Positions 33,080-45,466 of a stretch of DNA of 64,000 nucleotides are shown here, piece by piece; the stretch's first letter is position 1, and each line of letters starts with the position of its first letter. The notes below the pieces were generated by a model. That model saw nothing but the letters and a program-made list of their open reading frames with translations. It was not told the origin of the DNA and did no database searches. The stretch lies in assembly GCA_002286715.1 (NCBI GenBank), contig NSJX01000022.1:320246-384245 (forward strand), read 5' to 3'. This DNA comes from Dentipellis sp. KUC8613. Lineage: Eukaryota; Basidiomycota; Agaricomycetes; Russulales; Hericiaceae. The position numbers and the translations under genes are program-made.

Positions 33080-34371
33080 ATGTTTTCTCGCGTAGCTCGG
33101 CAGTCCGTGACCCCGCCTTTACGAAGATACCCGGCTTGCCTCGCTTCGGTTCACCATATCCAACCTAGATATCAACCTTGTACGAGCATCCCAACGTCAC
33201 GGAGCGTGTTTGGCCTGTACCACGTCCGTACTCGCCTTGCTCGCACTCACCGTAACCACGTGCTGACTACAAATCGTCTTCAAGGCATTCTCTACCTCAC
33301 AGAAGGCTCCCAAAACCAAAAACCGTCGGCGGCCATGGTTCTCCACTCTCGACCCCACACGTCTCACACCCAAAGATTATTGCGACATTTCTGGGAAAAT
33401 GAAGCTGCAGCCCCTTCAACAGGTCCAAACTCGCGGCTCGTCTAGGTTCTGTCTGCACTATGGAATGAAGAACCGTCAATGGCACCGCTTTCCGCCAGAC
33501 ACGCGAGGGTTCTTCTACTACTACACACCGCACGAGTCCGACAGCCCCAACGTTAGCACCCCGCCACAGAGCCCCCCCGGCGAGCTGCGCTTCCGCCAGA
33601 CGCCAACAGACGACCCCGCAGGCTTTGCGGAAGGGCACGACCTGCTGCACTGCGATGGCTTGCCTTGGAGCGTCCCACTGGAGCGCGTGGCCACTTCCGC
33701 TGCATCAGGCGTTATCCGGGACATGCTCCTCCGGGATAAACTCATCAGCGAGGAGCTGCTTGAGCGGGTCCGCGCGCGCATTGGGCACTCCTTCATACCC
33801 TCGCGGCGCCTCGTCTGGGGCCCCGGGTCCTCGTTCGGGGTCGACTTGCACCGCCGATCCTGGTGCCTCATGACGGCGACCAGCACGGACGCAGAAGACG
33901 CGCGGCGGACGTACTACCTCTTCAGAAACGTATTCTGGAAGCCCGACGGCGGGCCGTATCTCAACGGTACGTGTGCGAGCTGCGGTCTTCTGTGTTCTGC
34001 GTTCTGCGCTTGCGCGGGGCACCAGTCTATGTGGCGGCTTCCGCTCGGATTGGCATTTACTAATCGCGTCTGCTTCCCCTGCAGGAAAACTGCTTTGTCG
34101 CTTCGAGCGGTACTCGGTGCCCCCGCGTGTCCGCCTTGCCGAGCCTAGGGTCGCCATCAGGGTGCTCAAGATCATCACCCCACTAGAATCGCTCGCGCCG
34201 TTGCCCCCGGAACGCGCGATGGACGTGCCGGTGGAGGGGGGCCTGTTGACTCAGAGGGGCCGCCCGTATACGATCCTCGCAACGCGTTCGAAGGCGCTGC
34301 GGTTCTTTGTCGACGCGGAAACCGCTGGGGCTTCCGATTCTGCATTGCCAAGGACATCCCAAGAGCATTGA
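33080..34371 (+). CDS. Unrecognised family with presequence-like N-terminus, member 3 of 3
   Basis: Exons 33080-33223, 33303-33966 and 34085-34371 give 364 aa. The first exon (MFSRVARQSVTPPLRRYPAC...) is again presequence-like; splicing at 33223/33303 joins it to KAPKTKNRRRPWFSTLDP. Shared blocks follow: TPKDYCDISG, GFFYYY, ELRFRQTP, DPAGFAEGHDLL, DGLPWSVPLERVAT, LLRDKLISEELLERV and, after a 118-bp intron, LLCRFERYS...IRVLKIITPLESLAPLPPE. The spacing to member 2 (about 0.7 kb, same strand) marks a tandem duplication. Compared with member 2 the segment after CDISG is shorter and different (KMKLQPLQQVQTRG). Function unknown. Confidence 0.8.
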
Positions 34372-36642
34372 TGCTTGGGTGCCTGATGGATGCTGGGGTT
34401 GAGGACAGATGTTCTTGTACTTTATTCGGTCCGAATCACAGAGTTGAAAACGAACCTGCTTCACGGGAGTCAAATCCTGCGTCAAAAATCATCGCGTATA
34501 TGGTTCACTGGCTCTGCGCGCCAGACTTCTCGTTGCTCAAGGGATACAAGGAGTCATTTGCTCGCCGGGATTCATTGCGGTGACTCATTGGCCTTATCTT
34601 ATCGGATTTACTGGTACTCAGAATTACAGGTCAGAGCAGAAGATACATCCCATCGACGGACGCTCACATCTATTCCAAGCAACACAAAATGTCTGCCTCA
34701 CCAGTATTTAATGCTCCCGATATAATACGACGACTATATCCTCTGCCGACTAATCGTCAGGCATGGGAACCTTGGACTCCAGATCTTATTCGCGTTTTCT
34801 CCGTTCATTGTTAGAAGTCTCTCTGTTCTGCGAGATCTGCACCGAAATTCAAGCAGCCGCGCATCTCTAAAGAAGAACCATAGCCAGAAGCAAAAACAAG
34901 GTCCTTGGTCTGAATCGTGTCGGCGTCTCGTCGTCTTCGCAGCGGGGTAAGAACCGAGTCGCATCCTTGCTCGTGCGCAGAGAGTTGTACCGTAGTCAGT
35001 GCTGAGCTCGACGTGGGGGGATCATCTGCGTGGCGCCAAACCCACTGATACTACCCGAACTACCAAGCACCACCGTGGCCAGGCGCATACGAAGTTCCAG
35101 CAGCGACCAAGGTACACGGTACAGTGATTCCTGAGCGCCGTGACGACGGAGTCCCCAGCCTGTCATATGCATGACAGTATCCCTCCGAATATGAAACTGA
35201 TAGCAACAGTATCATACGGCAGCGGATGAGGGTTGAGTGGACTTAGCAGTGGCAGATGCGGGCTCGCCGGCACCTGTCTCGAAAGTCGTTGGCAGCACTC
35301 GCCACCGGTCACGAATCCCGTCGGTACGCTGCTGCGCTCTTGTCTTTTGGATGGGTGCTGAATGCCAATCGTTGACGTTGTGAGGCTGCATAATGGCGGA
35401 CGAACGTGAGCCTGAGCTTCTATAGGTCATTCTCGTACGCCGTTCCGACGGATACCGGTGGTGCACATCGACACATCTGTCCCAAACTCGATATTTGAAA
35501 GCCCGTGGAGAGACTCAAGCTCGACAGCCTATTTTTCGAGCTTGCGCGGTCTCGTTCAGAACGCCTATCTGGCCCTATCACAAAGACTTTCCATCCTACT
35601 GGAGATGTCCCGCAAACGCCGAATTCAGAACCCATTACTTGCCCCGTTCATCGCAGGAAGCCTGCACGAGATCTGCACAATCGAATAAGAGCCGCGCATC
35701 TCCGAGGAACCGCCAGAACTAGGACCAGAGCCAGAGTTAGAACCTGAACCGTGCTGGCGCCTCTGGTCGTGTTCTTCTCTCCAGGGCGCACGAAGCTGGA
35801 TTGAACCGAGCGACAATCTGGCTCGTACTCGGGGGAGATTAGGATCTGTGAATCCCCAATGGTCAGTGCCGCGCTGGACGTGGGAGCGCGACACACAGCT
35901 GTAGGGCTTCGACGAAGCAAAGAACCACCGGGCGCAGCCGAAGGTGCACCCGCCAGACATCGAGCGTCCAAACTCTGATGAACTCTACCCCGGGCTCGCC
36001 AGCACCCGTTGGCTCTGTCTCAGGCATGACAGTATCCCTCCAAATGTGGAGCTGGCGGCTATCATACGGCGGGGGGTGAGTGGGTTTGACTGTGGCAGAT
36101 GCGAGCTCGCCGGTATCTACCATCGCTGTCCCCTGTGCCCCGTCGGGCTGCCGTCTGTCCGTAAAGCTAGGCAGTAATTGACGATTCTCGTTCTTTGAAG
36201 GGTTCTTGACAGCGAAGCTGGGAGGCTCCGGGTTGACAGCAGAACGCGAGCTTATCGGTTGCACTGGCTCGTCGTCTGGGCTGTCATGCACATCTTGAGC
36301 ACGCTATCAGATGAAAATCAAACGCCTGAACGGTGCACGCTGTCAATGAGTAACTGTGCGTAACGGCAACAGAAAAGCAACACACCTGCAATCAGTCAAC
36401 GTTGTGCGAATGTTCCATAGATGTCGGTGAAGTATCACGTTCGTCGTCCTCTGCAGTTCCCCGGTATTGAAAGACACGCTAGATCCGACCTCAGAAGCCA
36501 TCCAATCAAGTCTGATCGAAGCCACGCTCGCAACGGAGCACTTACCAAGTATCGCGAGCGCGACCTCCTATCATTGAATATCGACTTGTTCGAGATGTGA
36601 GCAGCATCTAACAATTATTTCTGCTCCCGAGCGTGGCCATGG
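34372..36642. repeat. Diverged tandem duplication of about 0.5 kb, no clear gene
   Basis: Segment 34.83-35.30 kb and segment 35.67-36.13 kb share several matches in the same order: CGAGATCTGCAC then GCCGCGCATCTC; CAGTGC-GCTCGACGTGGG versus CAGTGC-GCTGGACGTGGG; and GCATGACAGTATCCCTCC followed by ATCATACGGC, GTGGCAGATGC and GCTCGCCGG. The offset is about 0.84-0.86 kb. Minus-strand open stretches in both copies (35466-35212 and 36291-35863) carry related peptides (GEPASATAKSTQP, GELASATVKPTHP), so this may be a duplicated, decaying minus-strand gene. I do not recognise the family. Confidence 0.5.
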
Positions 36643-37966
36643 GTGAAATATAGGTACCTGCCGAGTCTTCTGCAGCACCGCTGTGTTACTGTGTTTCCCA
36701 GACTATACGTGGGGTGCCAATTTCTGAGTACCAAGTTTTCCGAGCTCAACATTCAGGTCTGGGAACCGTACCTTGCCAACGTATGGATGCAGCCCAACCG
36801 TCCAATACGCTTCCCTACTTGGACGCATTTTCCCATAATCCAAAGCATCCCGGTCTGCGCCCTGCGCCCTACGCCTTGCACCTCCATTGCAACCAGGAAC
36901 TCCAATTCCGACGATGTCCAGCGTGCTTCGAACCCTAGGACACGGAAGGCCAGCTCGCACGCGCACGCGCATCGAAGGCAACAAACTCCGAGTCCGCTCA
37001 CGACGCGCCATACGGGCAGTGCGCAGCGGCTTCGCGGGCGGCAGCGCACCATACGCAGCCGCCGATGACCACGGAGGACTCCCGCGGTCACCTGCCCGTG
37101 TGCCCGCTTTAGCAGCCTTCGCGCGTCCTGGCTGCCCGGGATCTGAGCTTCCCGCAGGCATCAGATTAGCCATGGGGGACGAAGATCCACGGCCTGAGAG
37201 CGAGGGGCTGAACACGACTTCTTCGCGAGCGCTATGGGGCGGTCGTGCGGTTCAGTCGCCTGGAGAGGCGCACGAACGGACTGGTTGCGTCCCACAGCTC
37301 CGGGAGCTGATGCAGGCCAAATTTTTGATGAGCAGAAGGGAGAAGAAGAAGCACTTCGCTGTGTTATTCAGTATGCAATGCAATGCAGTCGGGTTGTCGG
37401 GGTACGTATTGCAAGGCGTAAGTCCAGACAATTGAAGTGCAAGTCCCTGGAGACGTACTACACTGACTTGACGGTTAGGTCCTGATGAGAACATACAGAT
37501 GCGAGACGGCCGCAGACGATGAAAGATTGCTGCCTATCTTGCATACCAACCCGCAAAGGCACCGCCACCATCGTTGAGTTCAATGTCCGCGCCATCACCT
37601 GGATGAAAGCGGTGAAGGTTGTGCAGTATGTCCAATTATCATAGCCACGCCTACAACTTACAGTAATCCCGTTCCTCTTTGCGCCACAGAATATGCATGG
37701 AATGTTCTGACTGCCGTTGCTTCACAGATGATCTATCCGCCGCGAATGTCGAGTGAAAAGACAATTCGAAACTGATTCCACGCGCGTCGCAGTGTCAGCG
37801 CTGCCATAATTCCATGGCATGGCACATGGATCTGCGGTGGCTTCGCCTGATAGCACGCAAATCCTCGACTCGTCAAACATCTGATCGTTCCGCCAGGAAA
37901 ACAAAAACCTAAAATTCCAACACCCTGTTTGATGGCCCAGCACTATCACGCTCCCCCAAGGACGAG
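36643..37966. other. Stretch without a supported gene
   Basis: Open frames overlap on both strands at 36703-37435. The plus one (from MSSVLRTLGHGRP at about 36914) is basic and Ala/Arg-rich, with no domain. GC-rich composition makes long chance frames likely. Confidence 0.4.
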
Positions 37967-38545
37967 TCAGCATTCGGATGTTGGGTGCCAAGACGGAAGA
38001 CCTACGTGCAGGGCTCCTCCAACGATCCGCCAGCATCGGTAGCTTCGAGCCTTACGATGGGCTCGATCGATGCACGCCGGGTGATGCCAAAGGCATATCC
38101 GAATCCGCGTCTTGCCATGCCATTTCCATCCCCTCCACACCTCTGCAAGACCAATCAGACCGAAGAAGACACGCCTCCGACACACCGCACTTACCACACC
38201 ACACCTTCGTCCACCTTCTCTCGCCCCGCCGGACGCACGCGTAACGGCACACGATAACGCATGCATGCCATAACGCAGCGGCAGAGTGCGCTCCCAGCGC
38301 CGCAGGGCATTGGCCGCCACGTATCCACAGATCCAAAACCCGAGCACCAGCATCACGCCGCGTCCCCATGCAGCCAACGTCGACCGCATGTCGGGTCCGA
38401 TGGACGCTTTGGCCGTATACAATGCGTAGAGAAGCCGCCGCGCCACTGCTGCGCTCTCGCCGACAGAAGCGGAGGATAAGCAGCCGGAGCGCGCGCCGGC
38501 GGGCCCCACCTCGAATGAGACGGGATAATTCGGCGGGGCGGGCAT
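37967..38545 (-). CDS. Weak candidate: small membrane protein
   Basis: A minus-strand open frame starting at 38545 encodes a Pro/Ala/Ser-rich N-terminus and a hydrophobic segment (GVMLVLGFWICGYVAANAL) flanked by arginines, which could be a membrane anchor. The C-terminal half is Arg/Cys/Trp-rich and looks like translated non-coding DNA, so a splice donor near 38240 is likely if the gene is real. No family recognised. Confidence 0.22.
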   Translation of the reverse strand: MPAPPNYPVSFEVGPAGARSGCLSSASVGESAAVARRLLYALYTAKASIGPDMRSTLAAWGRGVMLVLGFWICGYVAANALRRWERTLPLRYGMHALSCAVTRASGGAREGGRRCGVVSAVCRRRVFFGLIGLAEVWRGWKWHGKTRIRICLWHHPACIDRAHRKARSYRCWRIVGGALHVGLPSWHPTSEC

Positions 38546-41500
38546 GAGGAGGAGTCAGCACTGCTTACGAGGTCCGTAGATGCTCGAGGCTTCAGATGCG
38601 GTCGTTGTGATATTGGGACGGGGAAAACGCGACGCCTGGCGGGATGACGGGCCCAGGGCATTTCAGATTTTCAGATGGATGGCGGTCGTGGAAGGTACAG
38701 CGGGAGTGCCTTTCGGTGGCAGCGAAGGTACGCGCGCGGGGCGCCGCCGTGAAGTTGACGTGCAGATAGAGTTTGCGTTAACATTTGCGGTGGGCGGTCT
38801 GTTCTGTCTCGCGGGCGGTGATTGACGGCAACATGCAGATGCGTAGAATGGACGAGAGGGTGTACAACAGTGTACAGAGTGCTCAGGGCGGGCAGGATGA
38901 AACTGCAGCTTGCGGGGGCGACCGTCGTGACGTATGTCTATTCCTTCACGGCCCATGTTCGCTTGAGACGCGTCTGACGACTGCGAATGGCATGGCGGGC
39001 AGGTCCCGGCCGCATAAATTTCGGTCGCGTGTCGGCCACGAAGACTGGACAGACGCGCTTGGAGCCTGCAGGTCAGCTATCGATTGCGTTGTCGTTGAGC
39101 CGTGCGCGTCGGTCGCAAGATGATCGCACCCAGATGGGCGTGTTCGAACCAGCTTCTTTCTGTAAGTGAGTCTTCCGATCGAAAGAACACCTGGACGGAA
39201 AGCCGCATACCTTGTTTGCTTAATGCGCGATTGAGTACGGAGAAGAGTTGATTGTGCTCCTGACATCAGCGGCCGTCAGTACCGCAAGCTGGTGGTTGTG
39301 AATAACAAATGTCATCACTCACCACGTCTCATTCCAGCCAGAAGTTTCCACTCCCGCTTGCATATGCTCTAGCCGTCGTGACATACTGCCATGCGATGCA
39401 CATGAGCCGCAAACGCTTGTGCTCGACCTCTGCGAGGGCTACTCCCGGTGACCGAACACAGACCCAGCCCCAGGCCGCCTGCAATACGCTCTGCACGTCA
39501 TCCGACCGACCCCCACCCAGAACCACGAGTACGTACTCACCACCACCAAATCCCGACGCTGACCGCATCAGCCCGACAGGACCGGAGCACCCTGATCCCG
39601 CATCCACATCCCCCGCGTGCGCACGTTCCGCGCCGCTTCCGAGCGCACCAGAATCCGCGAGTAACGAGAGCAGGGCATCTAGCGTTCGCACAGGGTGTCC
39701 GATGCGCTGCGCAGGCGTGCAGGCGCCCGACACCCGACCCGATGCCTTTCAGATAGAGTTGCCGCGGGGCGTTCGTGGGCTGTACAGGTGTCGTCCCCGC
39801 TAGGTAAATCGGGAGCCTGGGACATATAGTGGTACTACTGTAAGCGGTGGCGAGTACGAGTACGAGAGGCCTGGGCGTACGGCATGCGAGCGCTATCGAG
39901 GACGTCGAGGACGGGATAGACTTCGACCCGGTTCGTCGTGCAGGAATGTGCGTCTGGGTCTGAACGGGCTGGATCTTGGCATTCTGTCGTTATCGGCTGT
40001 TCCGTCGAGGTCTTGGCAAGTCGAACCAAGTTCAGGCTTCAAGTTGCATTTGTATGCTGTGCCGATGCTAGCTTCCAGTTCTCGTTCGAGTCCTGGATAT
40101 GGGAGAAATATTAGCGACCGTTGGCTGGTGAGCCAGGGCTGCACCATACCGGTAGGAATCGAATCCGCATTGTGCACCTACAGAAACATCTTGGGATTAG
40201 GAATCCAATTGGGCGCACGCCTCAGGACCCGACTTTCCATAATCATACTCGACGACAAGCACCAGGACCAAAGCGCCACCCACCTAGACCCCTTCAAAAT
40301 CCCGCGCACAGACGCAACGTCCGTCCTGCATGGAGAGCACAGCCAGCGCCAGCTCGGATGCCCACCATCACGATACCCATCCACCAAGCACGGACGCGAA
40401 CACGGTATTGCAATTTCCCAACGCGATTCTCCTGAACAGGAAGCGGCCCTAGACCGCGACTGTGTCAGATAACCTCGGCGGCGACAGCGGGTGTTTGACC
40501 GCAGACGCGAACTCGCGATCTGTGGCGCCGCCAGCACTGCTACTGGTGACAACTACAACTGTCTGCCGTGCCTGTGGCCCGCGGCGAGATGGCATTGCAG
40601 TGGTTGTCAGTTCAAATTTCACGACATTTGGTTGCGAAACGCGCGGTGTCTGGTACTGTATCTAGATCGAGGGGGGCGGGGTGCGAGTAGATGCTGGGCC
40701 GGACGCGTACGGACGTCCCTGTACAACTGGAAAAGATAAATTTGCGGTTATTCCGGGACCGTCAGTCGCCTCTGGGAGCGAGAGCTTAGAACTCGCCTGC
40801 CTACAATACGGCTTCAACTGATCTTCCTGCGTCTCACGTTCATGCTCCCGGAAACGAGCCCACAATTCAAAACGCACAATTGCCAACCCGAGCTCGAGGG
40901 CCCGTCCTGAACGTCAAACAAAGTCAGCCTCCCAGCACAGTACTAGTGAAAGGAACAACGGCGTGCCTGGGACTCAGACCGTAAGTACCGTTTCATGTGG
41001 CCCATGATGCATGATGCATGATCCCTGCCCGCCACCATCATCGTCATCGTCAAACAGCGAGCTTCGGGGGAGCCGGGGTCGAGATCGAGAGGCACCGTGG
41101 CGGAGCTGCCGTCGAAACGGAGCTCGAGCTTGAGCCTTGATGCTGTCGACGTCGGGGGTCGTGTAAACCGCATACCCGATCTCTGGCGTTCGAACGCGTG
41201 CGTACTGGCAAGCTAGAAAATGAAAATGCAAATGATCAGTCGCAGCATATACTGTAATGCATGACTAGTGACTGCCCGTTCAGGCTAAAGGCTGGCGGTC
41301 AGGCCTGGCTATAGGGAGCAGCACGCACCAATCAGATCGCGTGCCTCGCGTCACCGGTACCGCACGGAATGTAACGGAATAAACGTCCATGCTAGTGGCC
41401 ATGGTTGATATGCAGCGTTGACCATTAATATAAATACTTAGCGTCGATAACGTTGACGAGTCTACTAAACCAGAGCAACCTTGACCTTGACGTTCATGCG

Positions 41501-43915
41501 CGCCAGACGCGCGTACGTGCAAATGCGCAGGCGATGCAGGACGCGGAATGCAGCGAGCGGAATGTGGGGTGCCCGACAAATGGGGCAAACGCCCGCCAGC
41601 CCAAAAACCATAACCAGTGCTAGTACTGGTCCGCGTCCTGACATATGCATGTGCGTCGACAAAGGGGGTTAGCGCTAGCACCTCCGCACTAGTAGGGCTT
41701 CGATGAGCAAGTGCAATTGCAATTGCAATTTCCCCGCAGCGCTTACTTTACCGCGCGTGCACTGGCATGTGTGCGGGATCGGTACCGGTGTCAATGTCGA
41801 TGCCGGGTGCGGATGCCGTCCTAGTGCCGTGTGCGCTTGGTTGGGCGACGAGCAAGTCCGTGCGTGAGTGTGCGTAGGGAGGGAGGGGGACTAGCCCTGC
41901 GTTCGCGTTCGTCTACGTATTTGCACTTGTTCCTTTCGGTTTCGAGAATTGGATTTGGATATTGAAGAATGGTGCTGTCGCCTGCATGCGCAGCTGCAGA
42001 TAATCAAAGCTTAAGGGTAACTGACTACTTATACGATTTGTCCTCGTGGACGCGCGCTTGGTTCCCTGTTGCGAGGGGTCAGTATACTGCAGGCTGAAGG
42101 GCGGAATGGTGCTGTCAGTGGCTGATAACGAGAGTAAAATTTAAGGGTAACTGACCACGTCCCGTGGTTCTTGGGAGCGCGTAGACGCGCGCTTGACGGG
42201 GTCGGGTGATGGGCCAGTGTGTTCTGCGCGGGCGCTAGCTATAGTGTTAGTAGGCCGGGATCCATTATTTAAAAAGGTGAAACGCTGTTGTTTTCGTGCG
42301 GAAGAGTTCGCAAAGAAGGGCGTATACTGTATGCGTACCTGCCCACGACCAGCGAAAGCCACCGGAGTCTCTGAGTTCGTCAATGTTCGGAGTCCTGGAT
42401 GGTAGAAGACGAAGCAGGAAGGAGCGAACGAACCGACGACTCACGCATCTCAAGACTCAAATCTCGCAGCTCGAAGCTTCACCAGCCCCGCCGAACGAAC
42501 ATGAGTACGCGCCCCGTTACACAGCAAACGCGTTTCGAAGAACATCAATATTCCTAGTAGTAGTACTCACCTGATCCGAACACCCACCCAGCAACCAGTT
42601 CACTCCCGAACCGTCTTCAGCCTGGATAAACAGATCCTCCGCGCCAGTTACCAACCAACCGACCGACCAAACAAACGAATAGCCGCTCCAACCCAACCCA
42701 CCACGACGAAGATGTCCCGCCCACCACGACACACCATACCACTCGACAATTATATCTCTCCAAAGTCCAAGAGTCCATAATCCAAAAGTCCAGACTTCAG
42801 ACTCCCCGCCCAATCGATATCCCGTTACCACACGCCGTCGACCTCGGCGAGTTTCAGCTTCATGTCAATCTTCCGTCGTCCATCGTCCATCTTCCGTCGT
42901 ATATTGCACCTGAGTACTAGTGTTCCGGTTCCGGTTCCGGTGCCGATCCGTCCATCCGGCCCACGTGGCCCACGTGGCGCCGATTATTATTATAATATCA
43001 TTCCTGGACCGTTCAAGTCGCGTCCGCGACGGGCTCGGACTCCTAGACGAGTGTGCTCAATATTAATGATGTTCAGATGCACTCTCCCCAAGCACGCGTA
43101 CTATATGCACGCACCGCGCCAGGTCCAAATCCAAATCCAAATCCAAATCCCCTTCCCTCCCACCCATACGACCCGACACGACACGACATACTTATAATAA
43201 TCATATACGCGCATACGCGTACCTTACTTATAATTACCACAACTTCGCGCGCGCATAAGTACTTACAACACAGCCTCCAGGCCCCCCTCCCCCTCCCCGT
43301 CCGACTCCCAGTCCCCAGGGCCTGTCAAATGCTGTCAGAATCAATATTAATCCCGTGTGCATTGCAGCCTGAGCATTGCAGCCGTACCGGTACGTGGTTG
43401 AAATTTAGCCCAAGTATGGGCGGGGGCAGCTGCTGGATATCGATGATATATGTATGAGTATATATTCATGATCGGAAGGCGGGAGAGGGAGGGAGACGCG
43501 CGGGGGCAGTAGGCTCGAGCTCGCAGGTGCAATATTAATGTATCACGCTGGGACTGGGACCTACTAGCACTCCCGCACAACGCTCACCCTGAAGCACTCG
43601 AACTGGGCGCATGCAACTTTCAGCACGATATCCGGCGCTCTCAATAATAGTTCGACAGAGCGAGCGCAAGGACTGTCAATAAGACATAGACTATAGATAC
43701 ACGAGGATCGTCCGAGTGCGTGCGGTGTGGGTGGGTGTGGTGGGGGGTATCTGGTATACGAATCTGGTATCTGGTAAGTAAGTAGCGGATTTAGGTGATT
43801 ATCCATGCGTATATGCGTATGTCGTCGAAAAACGGGCTGCCGCGAGGGCTTTTAGCCTCCCCCTCCTCCTCCTCTCCTCCTCTCCTCCCCTCCATCGCCG
43901 CGGGGGTACGGGCAC
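38546..43915. other. Gene-poor stretch
   Basis: No gene could be supported over 5.4 kb. Open frames of 100-170 codons (39309-39803 plus, 39733-39329 minus) occur in GC-rich sequence. The minus one ends in protein-like sequence (EYVLVVLGGGRSDDVQSVL) but has no start or family. Simple repeats include CCAAAT units near 43125-43150 and GGTTCC/GGTGCC near 42921-42945. The sequence AAGGGTAACTGAC occurs twice (42013 and 42143). Confidence 0.45.
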
Positions 43916-45466
43916 TCACACAAGCAGCCCAACAAGCTCCCACCGCACCCCCGCGCGCGCACACGTCTCCCGCAGCACGCTCACCGCCTCCCGCCCGTCC
44001 TCGTCCACCTCCACCTCCTCCACCTCGCCCTCCCCCACATCCGCATCGACCACCACGTCCCCCTCGAGCGCACGCACGATCTCCACACACACCGCCTTCA
44101 CCGCACCCTCGCCCCCGTCGTGCAGGTACGCCGCCATCTCCTCGCACACGTCGGCGACGTCCTCCGGCAGCGCCTGCAGCACGACGCGCGCCGCGCGCCG
44201 CAGGACGCGCAGCGTCGGCGCGAGCGCTGTGGGCGGGACGAGCGGGGTTAGGCGGACTTCTTCTATGCCCTGTTCTTCCCCTTCCCCTTCCCCTTGCTCC
44301 ATTTCCCCTTCGACCTCTTCACCCGAGACCTCGCCCCCTTCACCCGAGACCTCACCCTCGCCCTCCTCAGCCAACCCAACATGCAACACGACCCTCCTCA
44401 GCGCACTCGACCCAGCGGCCCTGAGCACCGCGCGCGCATGCGCCGCGGCAACATCGGGCGGGGTGTTCGGGTGCGCGCCGAGCTCGAGGCTCGTGAGCCG
44501 TGCGCGTGCGGTGGGGGTGGGGGCGGCACGCCAGAGCGGCGAGCCGAGGTGCGTGCCGAGGATGGAGAGGTGCGTGAGCGCGGGGTGCGTGAGGAGCGTG
44601 GGGAGCGCGAGGGGCGGGGCGGGCGCGGGGAGCAGGAAGGGGGGCGCGGTGAGGAGGGGCGAGGGCGGGAGGGGGTCGTGGTCCTGCTCTTGTTCCTGTT
44701 CGGGTTTCTCGTCGTCGGCAGGCGATGTGGATGAGGGTGGAGAAGGCGCGCGGCGGACGGCGCCGTCGTTCGTGACGAGCGGGACGGCGAAGGGCGCGGG
44801 GGACGCGCGCGGGAGGGCGCACGGCGCGAGGTCGGGCGCGTGCAGCTGCGAGCGTGTGACGCGCGCGAGCGCGAGGTGCGTGAGCGCGGGGAGCGACAGC
44901 GCGAGCGCGGTGACGAGGCGCTCGCTGAGCGGCGCGGCGGCGGCGTCGTCGTCCGCGTTCGCGATGGCGAGGTGCGCGAGGCGCGGGAGGCGCGCGAACG
45001 CGGGGAGCGCGTGCGGCGCGAGCCCGCCCGAGAGGCGCAGGGACAGCGCGGCGAGGTGCGGCGTGCGCGCGAGCAGGCGCACGAGCGCGTCGGTGCGCGG
45101 CGTGCTGCTCGCTGCGGCGGGCGTGCGCCATTCGTCGGCGCCGGGCCCGGGGGACGCGGTGCAGAGGGAGAGCGTGCGGATGTGCGCGCCGTGTGCGGCG
45201 GGGACGCAGGCGAGGAAGGCGTGCAGCGCCGGCAGGGAGGGGATGGACACGCGCTGTGGGGGTGTGAGTGTGAGGGTCAGAGGGGATCACGTGGGACTGA
45301 CGTTGTAGAGGGCGGGGGTGGCGAGGGTGTTCAGGGACTTGGAGGTGAGGGTGAGGGCGGAGAGGGCGGGGCGGTCGTCGGCGAGGACGGCGATGACGGC
45401 GAGCTGCATCTCTGCGGGGAGACGCAGCCACGGGGCAGACTGGGAGGCGTTGTTGAGTGTGTGCAT
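43916..45466 (-). CDS. F-box-like protein, basidiomycete type
   Basis: Exons 45466-45302 and 45253-43916 (48-bp intron) give 500 aa. Exon 1 holds the F-box-like opening LRLPAEMQLAVIAVLADDRP then LSALTLTSKSLNTLATPALY, matching the LPxE...L...K.L......LY pattern of basidiomycete F-box-like proteins. Exon 2 has Leu-rich segments (FARLPRLAHLAIA, LPALTHLALA, HPALTHLSILGTHLG, ARLTSLELGA) consistent with leucine-rich repeats, broken by a Glu/Gly-rich insert and an acidic tail before CARAGVRWELVGLLV. It may serve as an SCF substrate receptor. The coding strand is extremely GC-rich, which creates long shadow frames on the other strand. It is the only solid gene between about 34.4 and 61.5 kb. Confidence 0.78.

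Noticed and set aside
36703..37435. Overlapping open frames on both strands
   Set aside because: GC-rich sequence with neither frame showing a domain; cannot choose one as coding.
44229..45308. 359-codon plus-strand open frame opposite the F-box-like gene
   Set aside because: It is antisense to a clear F-box-like frame with a valid intron; extreme GC content removes stop codons on the opposite strand.
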